Shown here: positions 17,825 through 26,219 of the stretch, piece after piece | Numbering within the stretch: the first letter of the stretch is position 1 | How the letters are laid out: each line of letters opens with the position of its first letter | Origin: Planctomycetota bacterium | Lineage (GTDB): Bacteria > Planctomycetota > E44-bin39 | Direction of reading: 5' to 3' | Length of the DNA stretch: 48,247 bases | NCBI GenBank assembly: GCA_004376375.1 | Contig: SOJX01000126.1 | Span: 1-48,247, forward strand | The notes under the pieces: generated by a model | What the model was told of the DNA's origin: nothing | The model's database searches: none | The model's input: the letters and a program-made list of their open reading frames with translations, nothing else | Made by a program: the position numbers and the translations under genes

Positions 17825-17853
17825 TTGACATTTCATGGAATACGGGCTATACT
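17825..17853 (+). promoter_or_regulatory. Promoter of the membrane-protein gene at 17881
   Basis: TTGACA (17825-17830), 17-base spacer, TATACT (17848-17853). It lies inside the frame that is open from 17818, which argues that translation starts downstream at the GTG at 17881. Confidence 0.8.
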
Positions 17854-17880
17854 CAAATACCCCGGGAAAAGGAAGCTACC

Positions 17881-19203
17881 GTGCCTGAAATCAGGGAATT
17901 CGACTTCGGTAAGGATGAGATAAAAATAACTCTCGGCGAAGACCTCGGCTTTATCACGCTTGACCGCAATGAAGGCGTCCTCACGTTCGAAACCAGACTG
18001 AGAAAACTCGACATCCGGCTCGTTGAAGGCGCGAAGTTTTTCCTCGGCGAGGCGGCGGGTTATTCCGAACACGTTTACGTCCGCCTCGATATGCCGCCCG
18101 GTTACGGGCCGGTGCGCTCGCTCGGCCGCGTCAGAAAAAACAGCCAGGACGGCAAGCTGTTCGTCGACGTGGCGAACCTCTGCGTGCCGCAGAGCCAGCC
18201 GGTATTCCGCAGCGAAGCAGACGTTCCGGTCCGCCGGCGGAAGATAATGCGGCTCGTGCTCAGCGTATTGCTGCTTGCGATTGCCATCGGTGTTTTCTAT
18301 TACTGGTTTTCCTTCCGCAATGCCGTCAGGCGCCGCGCGAACTTTACCGCGGAGGCGATGGCGGCGTACAACCGTTACCATGAAAACCTTACGTTCGCAC
18401 CGCCATTTTATGATACCACCGGGCCGAGAAGTGGAAATTTTGTAAGCATGCTTGCCAATACGACTATCGAGCCTCCATACGAAATAACGGCCAGGACTTT
18501 TGTGAAGACCACGTTGCGTCCGGGAAGAACCCTTGACAAAAGTGATTTTATTAGAGTTCTCGAAGAGGAAGATGTTGACCTCAGAGAAATTGTAAGTAAC
18601 CTTCTGCAGAAATATATCGCAGAGGGGAAATTCCGAGAAGCCCGGGATTGTGCACTCGCGCTGATTGTATTCGGTCAGGACTCGCTTCTCGTATATTCTT
18701 TGGGGGCTCGCGATGCTTTGTTGATCCAGTCAAAGGGAATTGGACTGTTACAGCAGTGTATGGAAAAAACCGCAGATGAAAAACTTGTTGAAGAGACTGT
18801 TTCCTATCTTGAAAAGCTTGCTAAATTTCAGCCGCCGCCAGCTGCAATTATTTACGGGATGCGGCTTGAAGCCGAAATGAAATTTGCTGAATTTGCAGAG
18901 CCGCTGGGTTTTATCTCACGCCCGACCGGTGATAAGGCAAACCCGCATAATTATAATCTGATGGATTTCGTGCGTGAATGGGAGTCTTACAGAAAAACGA
19001 TGTCGGAAATTGAAGCTGTTTTCAGGAAACCGGTTTCTGAAAACAGTAAGGAGATTGGTGAAGTGCGAGAGGAATTCAGGCAACTTCCTGAACTATTCAG
19101 AAACAATACACCCGATCCTTTTAAGCTGGTTGAAAGTTATGAAAAAACAACTGAATTATTCGGCACTTTCAGCTCTGCCGTAAAACATCCTTCAGGGAAA
19201 TAA
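17881..19203 (+). CDS. Single-pass membrane protein of unknown function
   Basis: 440 residues from GTG (PEIREFDFGKDEIK follows), with AAGGAAG 6 bases upstream and a good promoter just before. A beta-rich cytoplasmic N-terminal part (about 1-115) is followed by one helix (MRLVLSVLLLAIAIGVFYYWFSF, about 123-145) and a mostly helical external part of nearly 300 residues, possibly TPR-like (FREARDCALALIVFGQDSLLVYSLGARDAL). I recognise no family. GC drops in the second half (from about 18430), where codon use is visibly more AT-rich than in the first half, suggesting a composite gene. Confidence 0.8.
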   Translation: MPEIREFDFGKDEIKITLGEDLGFITLDRNEGVLTFETRLRKLDIRLVEGAKFFLGEAAGYSEHVYVRLDMPPGYGPVRSLGRVRKNSQDGKLFVDVANLCVPQSQPVFRSEADVPVRRRKIMRLVLSVLLLAIAIGVFYYWFSFRNAVRRRANFTAEAMAAYNRYHENLTFAPPFYDTTGPRSGNFVSMLANTTIEPPYEITARTFVKTTLRPGRTLDKSDFIRVLEEEDVDLREIVSNLLQKYIAEGKFREARDCALALIVFGQDSLLVYSLGARDALLIQSKGIGLLQQCMEKTADEKLVEETVSYLEKLAKFQPPPAAIIYGMRLEAEMKFAEFAEPLGFISRPTGDKANPHNYNLMDFVREWESYRKTMSEIEAVFRKPVSENSKEIGEVREEFRQLPELFRNNTPDPFKLVESYEKTTELFGTFSSAVKHPSGK

Positions 19204-19231
19204 TTCCGCGGTTTAAGCAACTTCTGGATTC

Positions 19232-19591
19232 CTAATCTCCGCCTTTTTCGCGCTTGATTGCCGCTTCGGAGGCTTCCAGCGCTTCGTCGTCGAGGATGAT
19301 TCTGAACTCCGGGCCTTCTATCGCCAGCCGGATTATGACCCCGTCACTCAGGATGAATCTTGATACTTTCTGCTTGTCGGCGTAGGTGCCGTTCGTTGAG
19401 TTCATGTCGCGGATGACGGGCGCGCCGCCTTCGATGACGATCGAGGCGTGGCGCTGCGAGACGCCTGCGTCCTCTTCAGCCGCAAAGGCGACATCGCATG
19501 CCTCGTTACGGCCGAGGATGGCGGGGAATTCCGTTATCGGGATGCGCTCGCCCGTGCGGCTGCCTGCGATGACCTGCAGTATTACTTCCAT
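19232..19591 (-). CDS. FHA domain protein
   Basis: 119 residues from MEVILQVI. Forkhead-associated domain that binds phosphothreonine: PAILGRNEACDVAF with the key Gly-Arg, GVSQRHASIVIEG with Ser, Arg and His, and DMNSTNGTYADKQKV with Asn. No partner domain. Such a protein is a natural reader for Ser/Thr kinases such as the one at 35941-38412. There is no ribosome site before the ATG: the octamer array begins 2 bases upstream. The frame continues open through the array to an ATG at 19690, which would add QPNNRTTEQPN-type residues, so the true start is uncertain. Confidence 0.88.
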   Translation of the reverse strand: MEVILQVIAGSRTGERIPITEFPAILGRNEACDVAFAAEEDAGVSQRHASIVIEGGAPVIRDMNSTNGTYADKQKVSRFILSDGVIIRLAIEGPEFRIILDDEALEASEAAIKREKGGD

Positions 19592-19592
19592 G

Positions 19593-19640
19593 TTCGGTTG
19601 TTCGGTTGTTCGGTTATTCGGTTGTTCGGTTTTCCGGTTG
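19593..19640 (-). repeat. Octamer tandem array at the start of the FHA gene
   Basis: Six phased 8-mers, TTCGGTTG consensus on the plus strand (AACCGAAC-type on the minus). It occupies the position where a ribosome site would be. Because 8 is not a multiple of 3, gain or loss of a unit would change the frame of any translation starting upstream. Confidence 0.88.
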
Positions 19641-19890
19641 TTATTATATCGGCAAACGTTGCCGGATTCATCATAATTTCGGGTGAACACGTTCTGACCA
19701 GTTTATAATGGATTTAAAATAAATTAAACAAAAAATTCAAATTTTTATCCGGTTCATGGGCAAAGAGTTAGTTTTCACGGCACTGTTATAACTCGAAAAA
19801 GGTACTGTAATTTTCCGCATTAAGTGGGGGGACGGTTTTTTCGTAGGCGTGTTCCGTTTGAAAGGTTTGAGATGTGGGGTAGAATAGATA

Positions 19891-19954
19891 AGACAAGGGG
19901 ACAAGGAGACAAGGAGACAAGGGGACAGGGAGACAAGGGGACAGGGCGACACGG
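19891..19954 (+). repeat. Octamer tandem array before the first HEAT gene
   Basis: Eight phased 8-mers, consensus RGACAAGG, ending 13 bases before the ATG at 19968. The frame of the HEAT gene is open through it back to 19824. Confidence 0.9.
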
Positions 19955-19967
19955 TAAAAAAGATAAA

Positions 19968-22316
19968 ATGAAATTAGGTTTGTCACTAAAACTCGGCATT
20001 TTCGTCGTCGCGGTTTTCGGCGTGATTATCGCAGGGATGTTTCTGTATCAACCGTTGCGCTACGCGTGGCTGAAATCGCGGTTGATGTCGAAAGACCCCG
20101 AGGTCCGCGACGCCGCGATTAAAACATTCCTTGCAGAGAGCGAAAGGTCTCTGCCTTATCTGCGAAGATGGCTGAGCCTGAAGGACACGAACCTGCGCGT
20201 CAGAATTCTGGATATGCTTTGGAATGCAAAAGGCAATATCTGGGAGGAGGTGCTTCCCGAAATCGAAAAAATTCTCGCAGAAGAAGTATCGGACCTGACC
20301 GACGGCATTTTCATTGAATTGGAAAAGAAAGACTTCGACTGGAAGAAACGTTTCAGAAATAAACCGGATTGTCTGGTAAGCGGTTACTGTTACGAGCTTC
20401 TTAGTAGTCCTGAGCCGCACGAACGGAGAGACATCGCGATAGAGCTCGAAAAGCTCGGCAGTATCAGGGCGGCCCCCCGCCTCATGACCATTCTGCGAAA
20501 AGACCCTTTCTCCTGGGTCCGCTACAGCGCGGCTTCCGCGTTAGCCGCTATTGGCGGGAGCGGCGTGTTCGAATCCATGGTCTATACGCTGGAAAATGAC
20601 GCCGGGGAGAGAGTCCGGAAAATCGCCTGCGACATTATCGGAGGGTTGGAAAACCCGAGGGGTTTCGCGCCGCTACTGGAACTTTTGAAAAAAGAAGAAG
20701 AGTATACCGAATTAAGCAGGCTTGCGGCCCAGTCGCTGGTGATCCTGGCGGATAAACGTCACTTCAACGAGCTGCTGGAGGAGCTCGAGTCCACCCGCAA
20801 GGAAATCGTGCTTCTGGCGGTTGTCGGGGCGCTCTCCTGGATCGGCGATGTTAAGGCCATGAAGCCCATCCTCGAGCGTTACGAAAAAGAAAAGGATGAA
20901 TTCGTAAGAAAGCAGATCATGCGTTTATTGAATGAGTTCAATATTCCGGACGACGTCGAGGTCTGGCTCGATATTCTCCGCGAGCCTGCTTTCAAGTTCA
21001 TGCACAGGCGTGCGATAAAAACGCTTGGGCAGCTGGGGGATTCCCGTGCCGTCGAGCCGCTGATGGAAGTACTTTCACGCAGCCCGAAAGGCTGGGAGCC
21101 CTGCGACGCGGCTGCCGCGCTCGGTCTGATCGGCGACCCGAGGGCGATCGATGCACTGATGGAACATCACGGTGGCGGCGTCTGTGCGACGAACGCGGCA
21201 AAGGCGCTGGGCCTGCTGGGGGCGAAATCCGTCGAGGATAAATGCATCGAGTTGATCAAGGATCGAAACATGTCGCATCGCCACCCTCAGGTCGCGCTGA
21301 CACTCGGTGAGATCGGAAGTAAAAAAGCCGTGGAGCCGCTTATCGAGCTTCTGAAGAACCCGAAGAATTTCTGCGTGGCGTCGAGGATCGCCTACGCGCT
21401 TGGAAAAATCGGAGGCGAGCGCGCGCTTAAAGTCCTGCTCGCCCTACTCGACGACCATAACGACAAATACTGGCGGTTCGAAAAGTATGAAGCGCTTGGT
21501 TTTATTGACGATAAAGCCGCCGCGGACGCGCTGCTCCAGTGCCTCGCGACGGAGAAGAAAAGCAGGGAGTGGATAGTAAGGGCGCTGGGAAACCAGAGCG
21601 ACCCCGGCGTGATTGAACCGCTGATCAAGGTCTGCATGTACGAAAAGGATTCGTCCACGCGCCGGGCGGCGGCGAAAGCGCTCGCGAAAATCGGCGGTAA
21701 AGCTGTCTCGCAAAAAGTTATCGCAGCCTATTTGGCCGAAACCAGTGACAAAACCGCGAGATGCTATGCGCTGATGGCCCTGGGGTATATCGGTGACCCG
21801 GCGACGACGGATTTCCTCGTTTCCGTAATCGAAAACGAAAAAGAAGATTACAGGAAATGGCCTGCCGTAAAGGCTCTGTCCGGGATAAAGACCGTGAGAG
21901 CTATAAGAGAATTCCTCAGATTCACTTCGGGGGGCACAAAGCTGTGGTCTCATGACAGGCGTCTGATTGTGAACCTTTTCGAATCAGGGCATCTCGAGGC
22001 GATCCCGATTCTCATAAACCTTTACAAGAGATGGACTCCCATACACCTTCATAAGGAAAAATCCGCTGCAGCAGACCCGGGCACTGGAAAAACGAAGACT
22101 ACCCTTCGGGGTATATACGGTTTTTATCGCTACTGGGGTGGTATCTACTGGCTGTGGAAGCGGATGCCTGAATCCTTCCCCAGGGGAAGACCGGGGTCTT
22201 TGACTCAAACCAGAAAGATCCACGCGCGCAAAATGAAAAACTGGTTCGATAAAAACAAACACCGCCTGGCGTGGGACGCGGAGGGGAAGCGGTATTTTCT
22301 GAAACCGGAAAAGTAA
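19968..22316 (+). CDS. Membrane-anchored HEAT-repeat protein, paralogue 1
   Basis: 782 residues from MKLGLSLKLGIFVV; this ATG is chosen because the paralogue at 22326 begins with the same sequence, although the frame is open to 19824. A helix at about 8-27 anchors it, then about 600 residues of HEAT/PBS-lyase-like repeats, each about 30 residues with a GD.RAV..L...L pattern (LGQLGDSRAVEPLMEVL, LGLIGDPRAIDALMEH, LGEIGSKKAVEPLIELL). Such solenoids bind proteins. The end (WFDKNKHRLAWDAEGKRYFLKP) is also shared with the paralogue. No classical ribosome site. Function unknown; probably a periplasmic or cytoplasmic scaffold at the inner membrane. Confidence 0.88.
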   Translation: MKLGLSLKLGIFVVAVFGVIIAGMFLYQPLRYAWLKSRLMSKDPEVRDAAIKTFLAESERSLPYLRRWLSLKDTNLRVRILDMLWNAKGNIWEEVLPEIEKILAEEVSDLTDGIFIELEKKDFDWKKRFRNKPDCLVSGYCYELLSSPEPHERRDIAIELEKLGSIRAAPRLMTILRKDPFSWVRYSAASALAAIGGSGVFESMVYTLENDAGERVRKIACDIIGGLENPRGFAPLLELLKKEEEYTELSRLAAQSLVILADKRHFNELLEELESTRKEIVLLAVVGALSWIGDVKAMKPILERYEKEKDEFVRKQIMRLLNEFNIPDDVEVWLDILREPAFKFMHRRAIKTLGQLGDSRAVEPLMEVLSRSPKGWEPCDAAAALGLIGDPRAIDALMEHHGGGVCATNAAKALGLLGAKSVEDKCIELIKDRNMSHRHPQVALTLGEIGSKKAVEPLIELLKNPKNFCVASRIAYALGKIGGERALKVLLALLDDHNDKYWRFEKYEALGFIDDKAAADALLQCLATEKKSREWIVRALGNQSDPGVIEPLIKVCMYEKDSSTRRAAAKALAKIGGKAVSQKVIAAYLAETSDKTARCYALMALGYIGDPATTDFLVSVIENEKEDYRKWPAVKALSGIKTVRAIREFLRFTSGGTKLWSHDRRLIVNLFESGHLEAIPILINLYKRWTPIHLHKEKSAAADPGTGKTKTTLRGIYGFYRYWGGIYWLWKRMPESFPRGRPGSLTQTRKIHARKMKNWFDKNKHRLAWDAEGKRYFLKPEK

Positions 22317-22325
22317 AAGAAGAAA

Positions 22326-24488
22326 TTGAAACTAAGCTTATCTCTAAAACTCGGCATTCTCGTCGTCGCGCTTTTCGGCGCGGTCGTGGCCGGGATGTTT
22401 CTGTATCAGCCGATCCGGTACGCATGGCTGAAGTCAAGGCTGCTTTCGGATGATAAAACCACCCGCGACGCGGCAATCAAGACTCTTGCCGGTGAGCCAA
22501 ATATTTCGATACCGCGTATCATAGAATGGCTGGGATCGGGAGAAAACAGACTGCTGGTGCTTTGCTGCGGCATCATTCAGGAAATGGACAGGGATCGCAG
22601 GAGACAGGTGACCGGCGAAGTTTCGATGCTTCTCGATTCTGCGTTGCCTTCCGTTTCCGATGCGGCATGGGAAACGCTTTTGAAGGAAAGCGAATACGAG
22701 GAACGCTACACATACTGGACAACCGTAGACCGGGTGCATTCTTTCTACTGCTTCATGCTCAGGAGGCCGCCGGCCGAAAACTGTGATTCCTGGGACCATC
22801 TTGAAATAAGAGATATCGGCTACAAGATCGCTCATATGGAAGACCGAAGATCTGTTTCTGTTGACTCATTGATCAAGGCGCTGACCTATGATTACGGCAA
22901 CGAAACGTCGGAGGTGCATTCGGCGCTGATAAGTGCGTTTGGATATATTGGAGATGAGAAAACACTGGACATGGTTTCGGAATACCTCGAAAAATCCGAA
23001 GATGTTGAAATAAGGCGGGCTGCTGCGCTTGCGCTCGGAAGGCTGGGGGATTCGCGTGCAACAAAGGTCCTCATGGACGCATTACGGAATGACCGGGAAT
23101 CTTACATACGTGCCGCCGCTGCCGAGGCGCTGGGAATGCTCAAGAGCGCGGAAGCAGTCCAAATCCTGCTTGATGTCCTTTTTCGTGATGCTGAAGAACT
23201 CGAAGATGAGTTAACCATTGCCTGCGCGTGGGCGCTTTCGGAAATAGGCGATGACAATGCGGTAACCGGTCTTATGGAATGCCTGGATAACGCCTCGGAA
23301 GATTCACCGAAATGGATAGCGGCTTTTACGCTCGGCCTGATTGGTGATGACAGAGTTTCCGATAAGCTGATGTTTACCATGGATTCCGGCAAAGACGAAT
23401 TCTGGCCATTTATCTTTTCGGCAAATGCTCTGGCCAAAATGGGCGACATGCGAGCGTTACAAAGGTTGATGGAGATATTTGAATCCGGACTTGAAGGGGA
23501 AGATGAAGACGAAGATTTCTGGTTGATGGCGGAGTCGGCTATGTCGATTGGTATATACGGAGGCGAAGAAGCCGTAGATGTGTTATGCCGAAAGCTTGCA
23601 AAGTACATAGTCAGAGACCGGTGTGACGAATATCGAGACCTTTGCCTGTCGGTCGCTCGGGCACTTGGCGAAGCCGGCGACCCGAAAGCGGTTGACGTCC
23701 TCCTGAAAGTTTTCGAATATGAGGACTACGCGATAGCGGCAAACTTTGCCGCGCTGTCACTGACGAAACTCGCCGACAAAATTCCTGCCGACAGGCTGAT
23801 AGAAGCATATGAGAAAGCCATAAAGAACGTTTCACCTGACCCGCTCAGGGAGGACCCTTCCGAGCGCGTACCTGGTTTACTTCTTATGGCGCTTGGATCA
23901 ACGGGCGATAAGCGCGCGATGAAATTTCTGCTGGAAAAGCTCAATAATGACGACCGGAGCTTTGATACTCTGATAGCCCTTTTGAACTATGAAACGCCTG
24001 AAGTGAAAAACCTTCTCAGGAAACTGCATGACGAAGAGAAATCAATCGGGGCAAAGGGCCTTTTATGGATGGGTGAGCCGGTTTCTCCCAAGATGTTTCA
24101 CTGGTACATGCATAACATGTTTCTTGGCGAATGGACGCAGGCCGACAAGGTCCGTACATGGCATGAACCCGATATTTTTTTCGGGGACGACTATGATCTT
24201 AACCTGGAACTGTACTACGCCACCGAAGCGCGCTGGGGAAAGAAACGCGGCTTGGAGTGGATATTGAACGGGCTTCTGACCTGCCCGCCGGAAATGATAT
24301 CTTTCTATCGGAAAGTCCTTGAGAGAATGCCGAAAGGCTTTCCCGGATTCGACTTTAATTCGAGATACCACGAGCGCATGAAGAAGAAAGCATCCATAAT
24401 GCAATGGTATAATGATAACAAAAATCGCCTGGAATGGGACGCGGAGAAGCGGGTGTATTTTCTAAAGCCGGGAAAACAATTAAAATAA
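22326..24488 (+). CDS. Membrane-anchored HEAT-repeat protein, paralogue 2
   Basis: 720 residues starting at TTG, nine bases after the previous stop. The TTG is supported by alignment of its N-terminus with the preceding gene (SLSLKLGILVVALFGAVVAGMFLYQPIRYAWLKSRL against SLSLKLGIFVV and onward). An anchor helix is followed by HEAT-like repeats (LGRLGDSRATKVLMDAL, LGEAGDPKAVDVLLKVF) and a shared C-terminal WYNDNKNRLEWDAEKRVYFLKP motif. The middle differs strongly from paralogue 1, so this is an old tandem duplication with conserved ends. The pair is probably co-transcribed. No catalytic domain was seen. Confidence 0.88.
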   Translation: MKLSLSLKLGILVVALFGAVVAGMFLYQPIRYAWLKSRLLSDDKTTRDAAIKTLAGEPNISIPRIIEWLGSGENRLLVLCCGIIQEMDRDRRRQVTGEVSMLLDSALPSVSDAAWETLLKESEYEERYTYWTTVDRVHSFYCFMLRRPPAENCDSWDHLEIRDIGYKIAHMEDRRSVSVDSLIKALTYDYGNETSEVHSALISAFGYIGDEKTLDMVSEYLEKSEDVEIRRAAALALGRLGDSRATKVLMDALRNDRESYIRAAAAEALGMLKSAEAVQILLDVLFRDAEELEDELTIACAWALSEIGDDNAVTGLMECLDNASEDSPKWIAAFTLGLIGDDRVSDKLMFTMDSGKDEFWPFIFSANALAKMGDMRALQRLMEIFESGLEGEDEDEDFWLMAESAMSIGIYGGEEAVDVLCRKLAKYIVRDRCDEYRDLCLSVARALGEAGDPKAVDVLLKVFEYEDYAIAANFAALSLTKLADKIPADRLIEAYEKAIKNVSPDPLREDPSERVPGLLLMALGSTGDKRAMKFLLEKLNNDDRSFDTLIALLNYETPEVKNLLRKLHDEEKSIGAKGLLWMGEPVSPKMFHWYMHNMFLGEWTQADKVRTWHEPDIFFGDDYDLNLELYYATEARWGKKRGLEWILNGLLTCPPEMISFYRKVLERMPKGFPGFDFNSRYHERMKKKASIMQWYNDNKNRLEWDAEKRVYFLKPGKQLK

Positions 24489-24525
24489 AAAGGGCGGGTC
24501 TGAGACCCGCCCCTACAAAATTTAA
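24489..24525 (-). terminator. Strong terminator of the minus-strand RNA
   Basis: Stem GGGCGGGTCT / AGACCCGCCC (24492-24501 and 24503-24512). On the minus strand it is followed at once by TTTTTATTTTA, a classical intrinsic terminator. On the plus strand the hairpin is followed by CTACAAAATT, so it is a poorer terminator for the HEAT genes. The same 21-bp palindrome recurs at 40984-41004. Confidence 0.82.
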
Positions 24526-25600
24526 TTAAAAAAATTGAGCGCAGAAATTTCGATCACCGGTTGGCCCCTACAGAGGTTTAAGGTAAAGTTCCCAGTGGCC
24601 GAACGATTCGTTGCCGAACCTACCCGCAGGCAAGCGTCCCTGCCGTTGGACTTCGGGAACGCCTGTGAGGTTTTCCTGCCTTCCAGGGTATACTTGTCAA
24701 ACGTATCAGGCTATTTGGTTCGCCTGATCCCTTCCCGGCCTTTCTCGGCGCTCAAGGTCTTCCGTTTGTCAAGCTGTTGCAGAACGGTTAAGCCCTGCAA
24801 TCATCCCTCATAAGCTTGGACGCCTCTATGGCGTTTACTCCGGGAACCCCCTGCTGAATCAGTCTCCTGTTCAGCGCCTCTCATGGGGTTCAGTTCCCTA
24901 CAGCGTTCTGGTAAGGGGGGCTAACTTACCCTGCGGTTACCTGCCGCAGTTACGTCACCCTCAAGGGTTTCTCACCCTCTCAGGGCTTTACTTCCCCCCG
25001 AACCGTCGTGGTTTTGTTTCACACCACAACGCTCATGGGATTTACCCTTCAGCGCTTTTCCCTCGTGCGGATACGTTGCCCGTTACCGGGCTCGTTACCC
25101 TCATGCCGTTGCTTCCACCCTCGCTTCTTCTCTGAGGAGAAAGAAGCCAAGAAAGTCGCCCGACTTCAGGGTTTTACTCCCCGCGCGAGACCGTGTGCCC
25201 CGGCTGACCGAAGCCAGCTAAGGCATCGATGCGCTCCTGAGGTTCTGCCCCTCTCGCGTTTTCACCCCCGCGACCGGATGCTCAGGAGTTATCCTGAACA
25301 TAACCTTCATGGACTTTGTTGCAGCGCGCCTCACGAGTTGATTCGCTGCAATGCCCTTCAAGGCATTACCGAACGCGGGATCGGCTGGTCTCTCTCAAGA
25401 CTGCCGACGCGTTTGAGGTTTTCAACCTTCCCACGTCTTTCAAATTAAGAGCTTCAACCGGTTCGGGCCTATGGATTAGCCTTGAAATCCCGCCTGCGTC
25501 GCCGCTGCGCAGAAATCGCTATGAACCAGTTTTTCAGCTCAACCGGAGTTTTCAAAGATGCAGGAGTCGGTTCCGATGTCGAGCATTCATGCGCTCAACG
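24490..25600 (-). ncRNA. Candidate large structured non-coding RNA (~1.1 kb)
   Basis: No credible protein gene lies here, but the minus strand has a near-consensus promoter at 25636-25608 and a strong terminator at 24512-24492. Between them are many short perfect stems: 25319-25326 with 25344-25351; 25351-25355 with 25362-25366; 25416-25420 with 25424-25428; 25234-25241 with 25281-25288, enclosing 25254-25258 with 25269-25273; 25078-25082 with 25087-25091, whose loop on the minus strand is GTAA, a GNRA tetraloop; 25004-25012 with 25023-25031; 24931-24936 with 24944-24949; 24853-24858 with 24870-24875; 24820-24824 with 24830-24834; 24705-24711 with 24722-24728. This density points to a folded RNA. 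I cannot assign it to a known class. Confidence 0.65.
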
Positions 25601-25607
25601 AGGGCAA

Positions 25608-25636
25608 AGTATATCCAGGTCGTTTTTATTTGTCAA
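25608..25636 (-). promoter_or_regulatory. Promoter of the candidate large RNA
   Basis: On the minus strand TTGACA (25636-25631), a 17-base spacer, TATACT (25613-25608). Transcription should start near 25600. The sequence downstream in that direction holds no conserved reading frame. Confidence 0.75.
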
Positions 25637-25639
25637 CGG

Positions 25640-26178
25640 CGGTTTTTGACAGGTTTTTCATGAATCCACAAGTTTTCCCCCGTGAAGTTTCACACGAGCT
25701 TTAACTGATTCAATCCATGAATGTTAAGGTTTGTCAAAATGGCAACGGGCCGTATGTAAGCAAAATAGAGGGTTATAAGCCGATTGTGTTTTCCGTCAAC
25801 AAAACCGGCTTTGGCGTAACTTTATTGTCTATCGTCCAAGCCGATGGATTTTCCACGACTTGGGTTTGCCCCGGTGGCATTTACTGCAGATTGGAATTAG
25901 TTAATGCCTCAATGTGGAAAGCCGGTTCGGCATGAAAAAGATTTTTTCGAATAATATTTTTTCCCGGAAAACCGGAACCCGCAAGGGCATATTCGGGTGA
26001 TGTGCTTTTCCCGGAAAATGCACAGACGGTGACGAAACCCGATGGGGTTCCGAAGGATACGGCGATTTTCGTGCGCACCGTTTTTGCACGCGTTTTCCAG
26101 AAGTGCCTTGAACCTAAAAATTGCGTATGAAGAATTTCACAAAGAAGTTTTTCTGTTGATTGCTTCCGTTTATTTACG
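25640..26178. other. Intergenic stretch without a supported gene
   Basis: About 540 bp. A 72-codon frame (25717-25935) and a 192-codon minus frame (25881-26459) are open, but neither has a ribosome site, recognisable motifs or gene-like composition. I see no repeat array or terminator here. Confidence 0.5.
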
Positions 26179-26187
26179 TGGTATAAT
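26166..26187 (+). promoter_or_regulatory. Extended -10 promoter of the NifX-like gene
   Basis: TGGTATAAT (26179-26187) is a perfect -10 with the TG extension. TTGCTT lies 16 bases further upstream. It is 32 bases before the ATG at 26220. Confidence 0.65.
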
Positions 26188-26219
26188 TCGAATTCGAAAG
26201 GCGGGCAGGAACACCTGAA

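Noticed and set aside
19824..19967. Upstream extension of the first HEAT gene
   Set aside because: It would translate the octamer array and precede an N-terminus that aligns exactly with the paralogue's start.
24995..25038. Group II intron domain V
   Set aside because: The ends GAGC and ACGGTTC match, but the helix has a single bulged G, a 10-base loop and no two-base bulge or GNRA loop; no reverse transcriptase is nearby.
24535..25663. Short plus-strand frames (92, 146 and 115 codons) across the gene desert
   Set aside because: They are rich in Arg, Ser, Pro and Leu, overlap in different frames, and lack ribosome sites. The hairpin density and the minus-strand promoter and terminator fit an RNA better.
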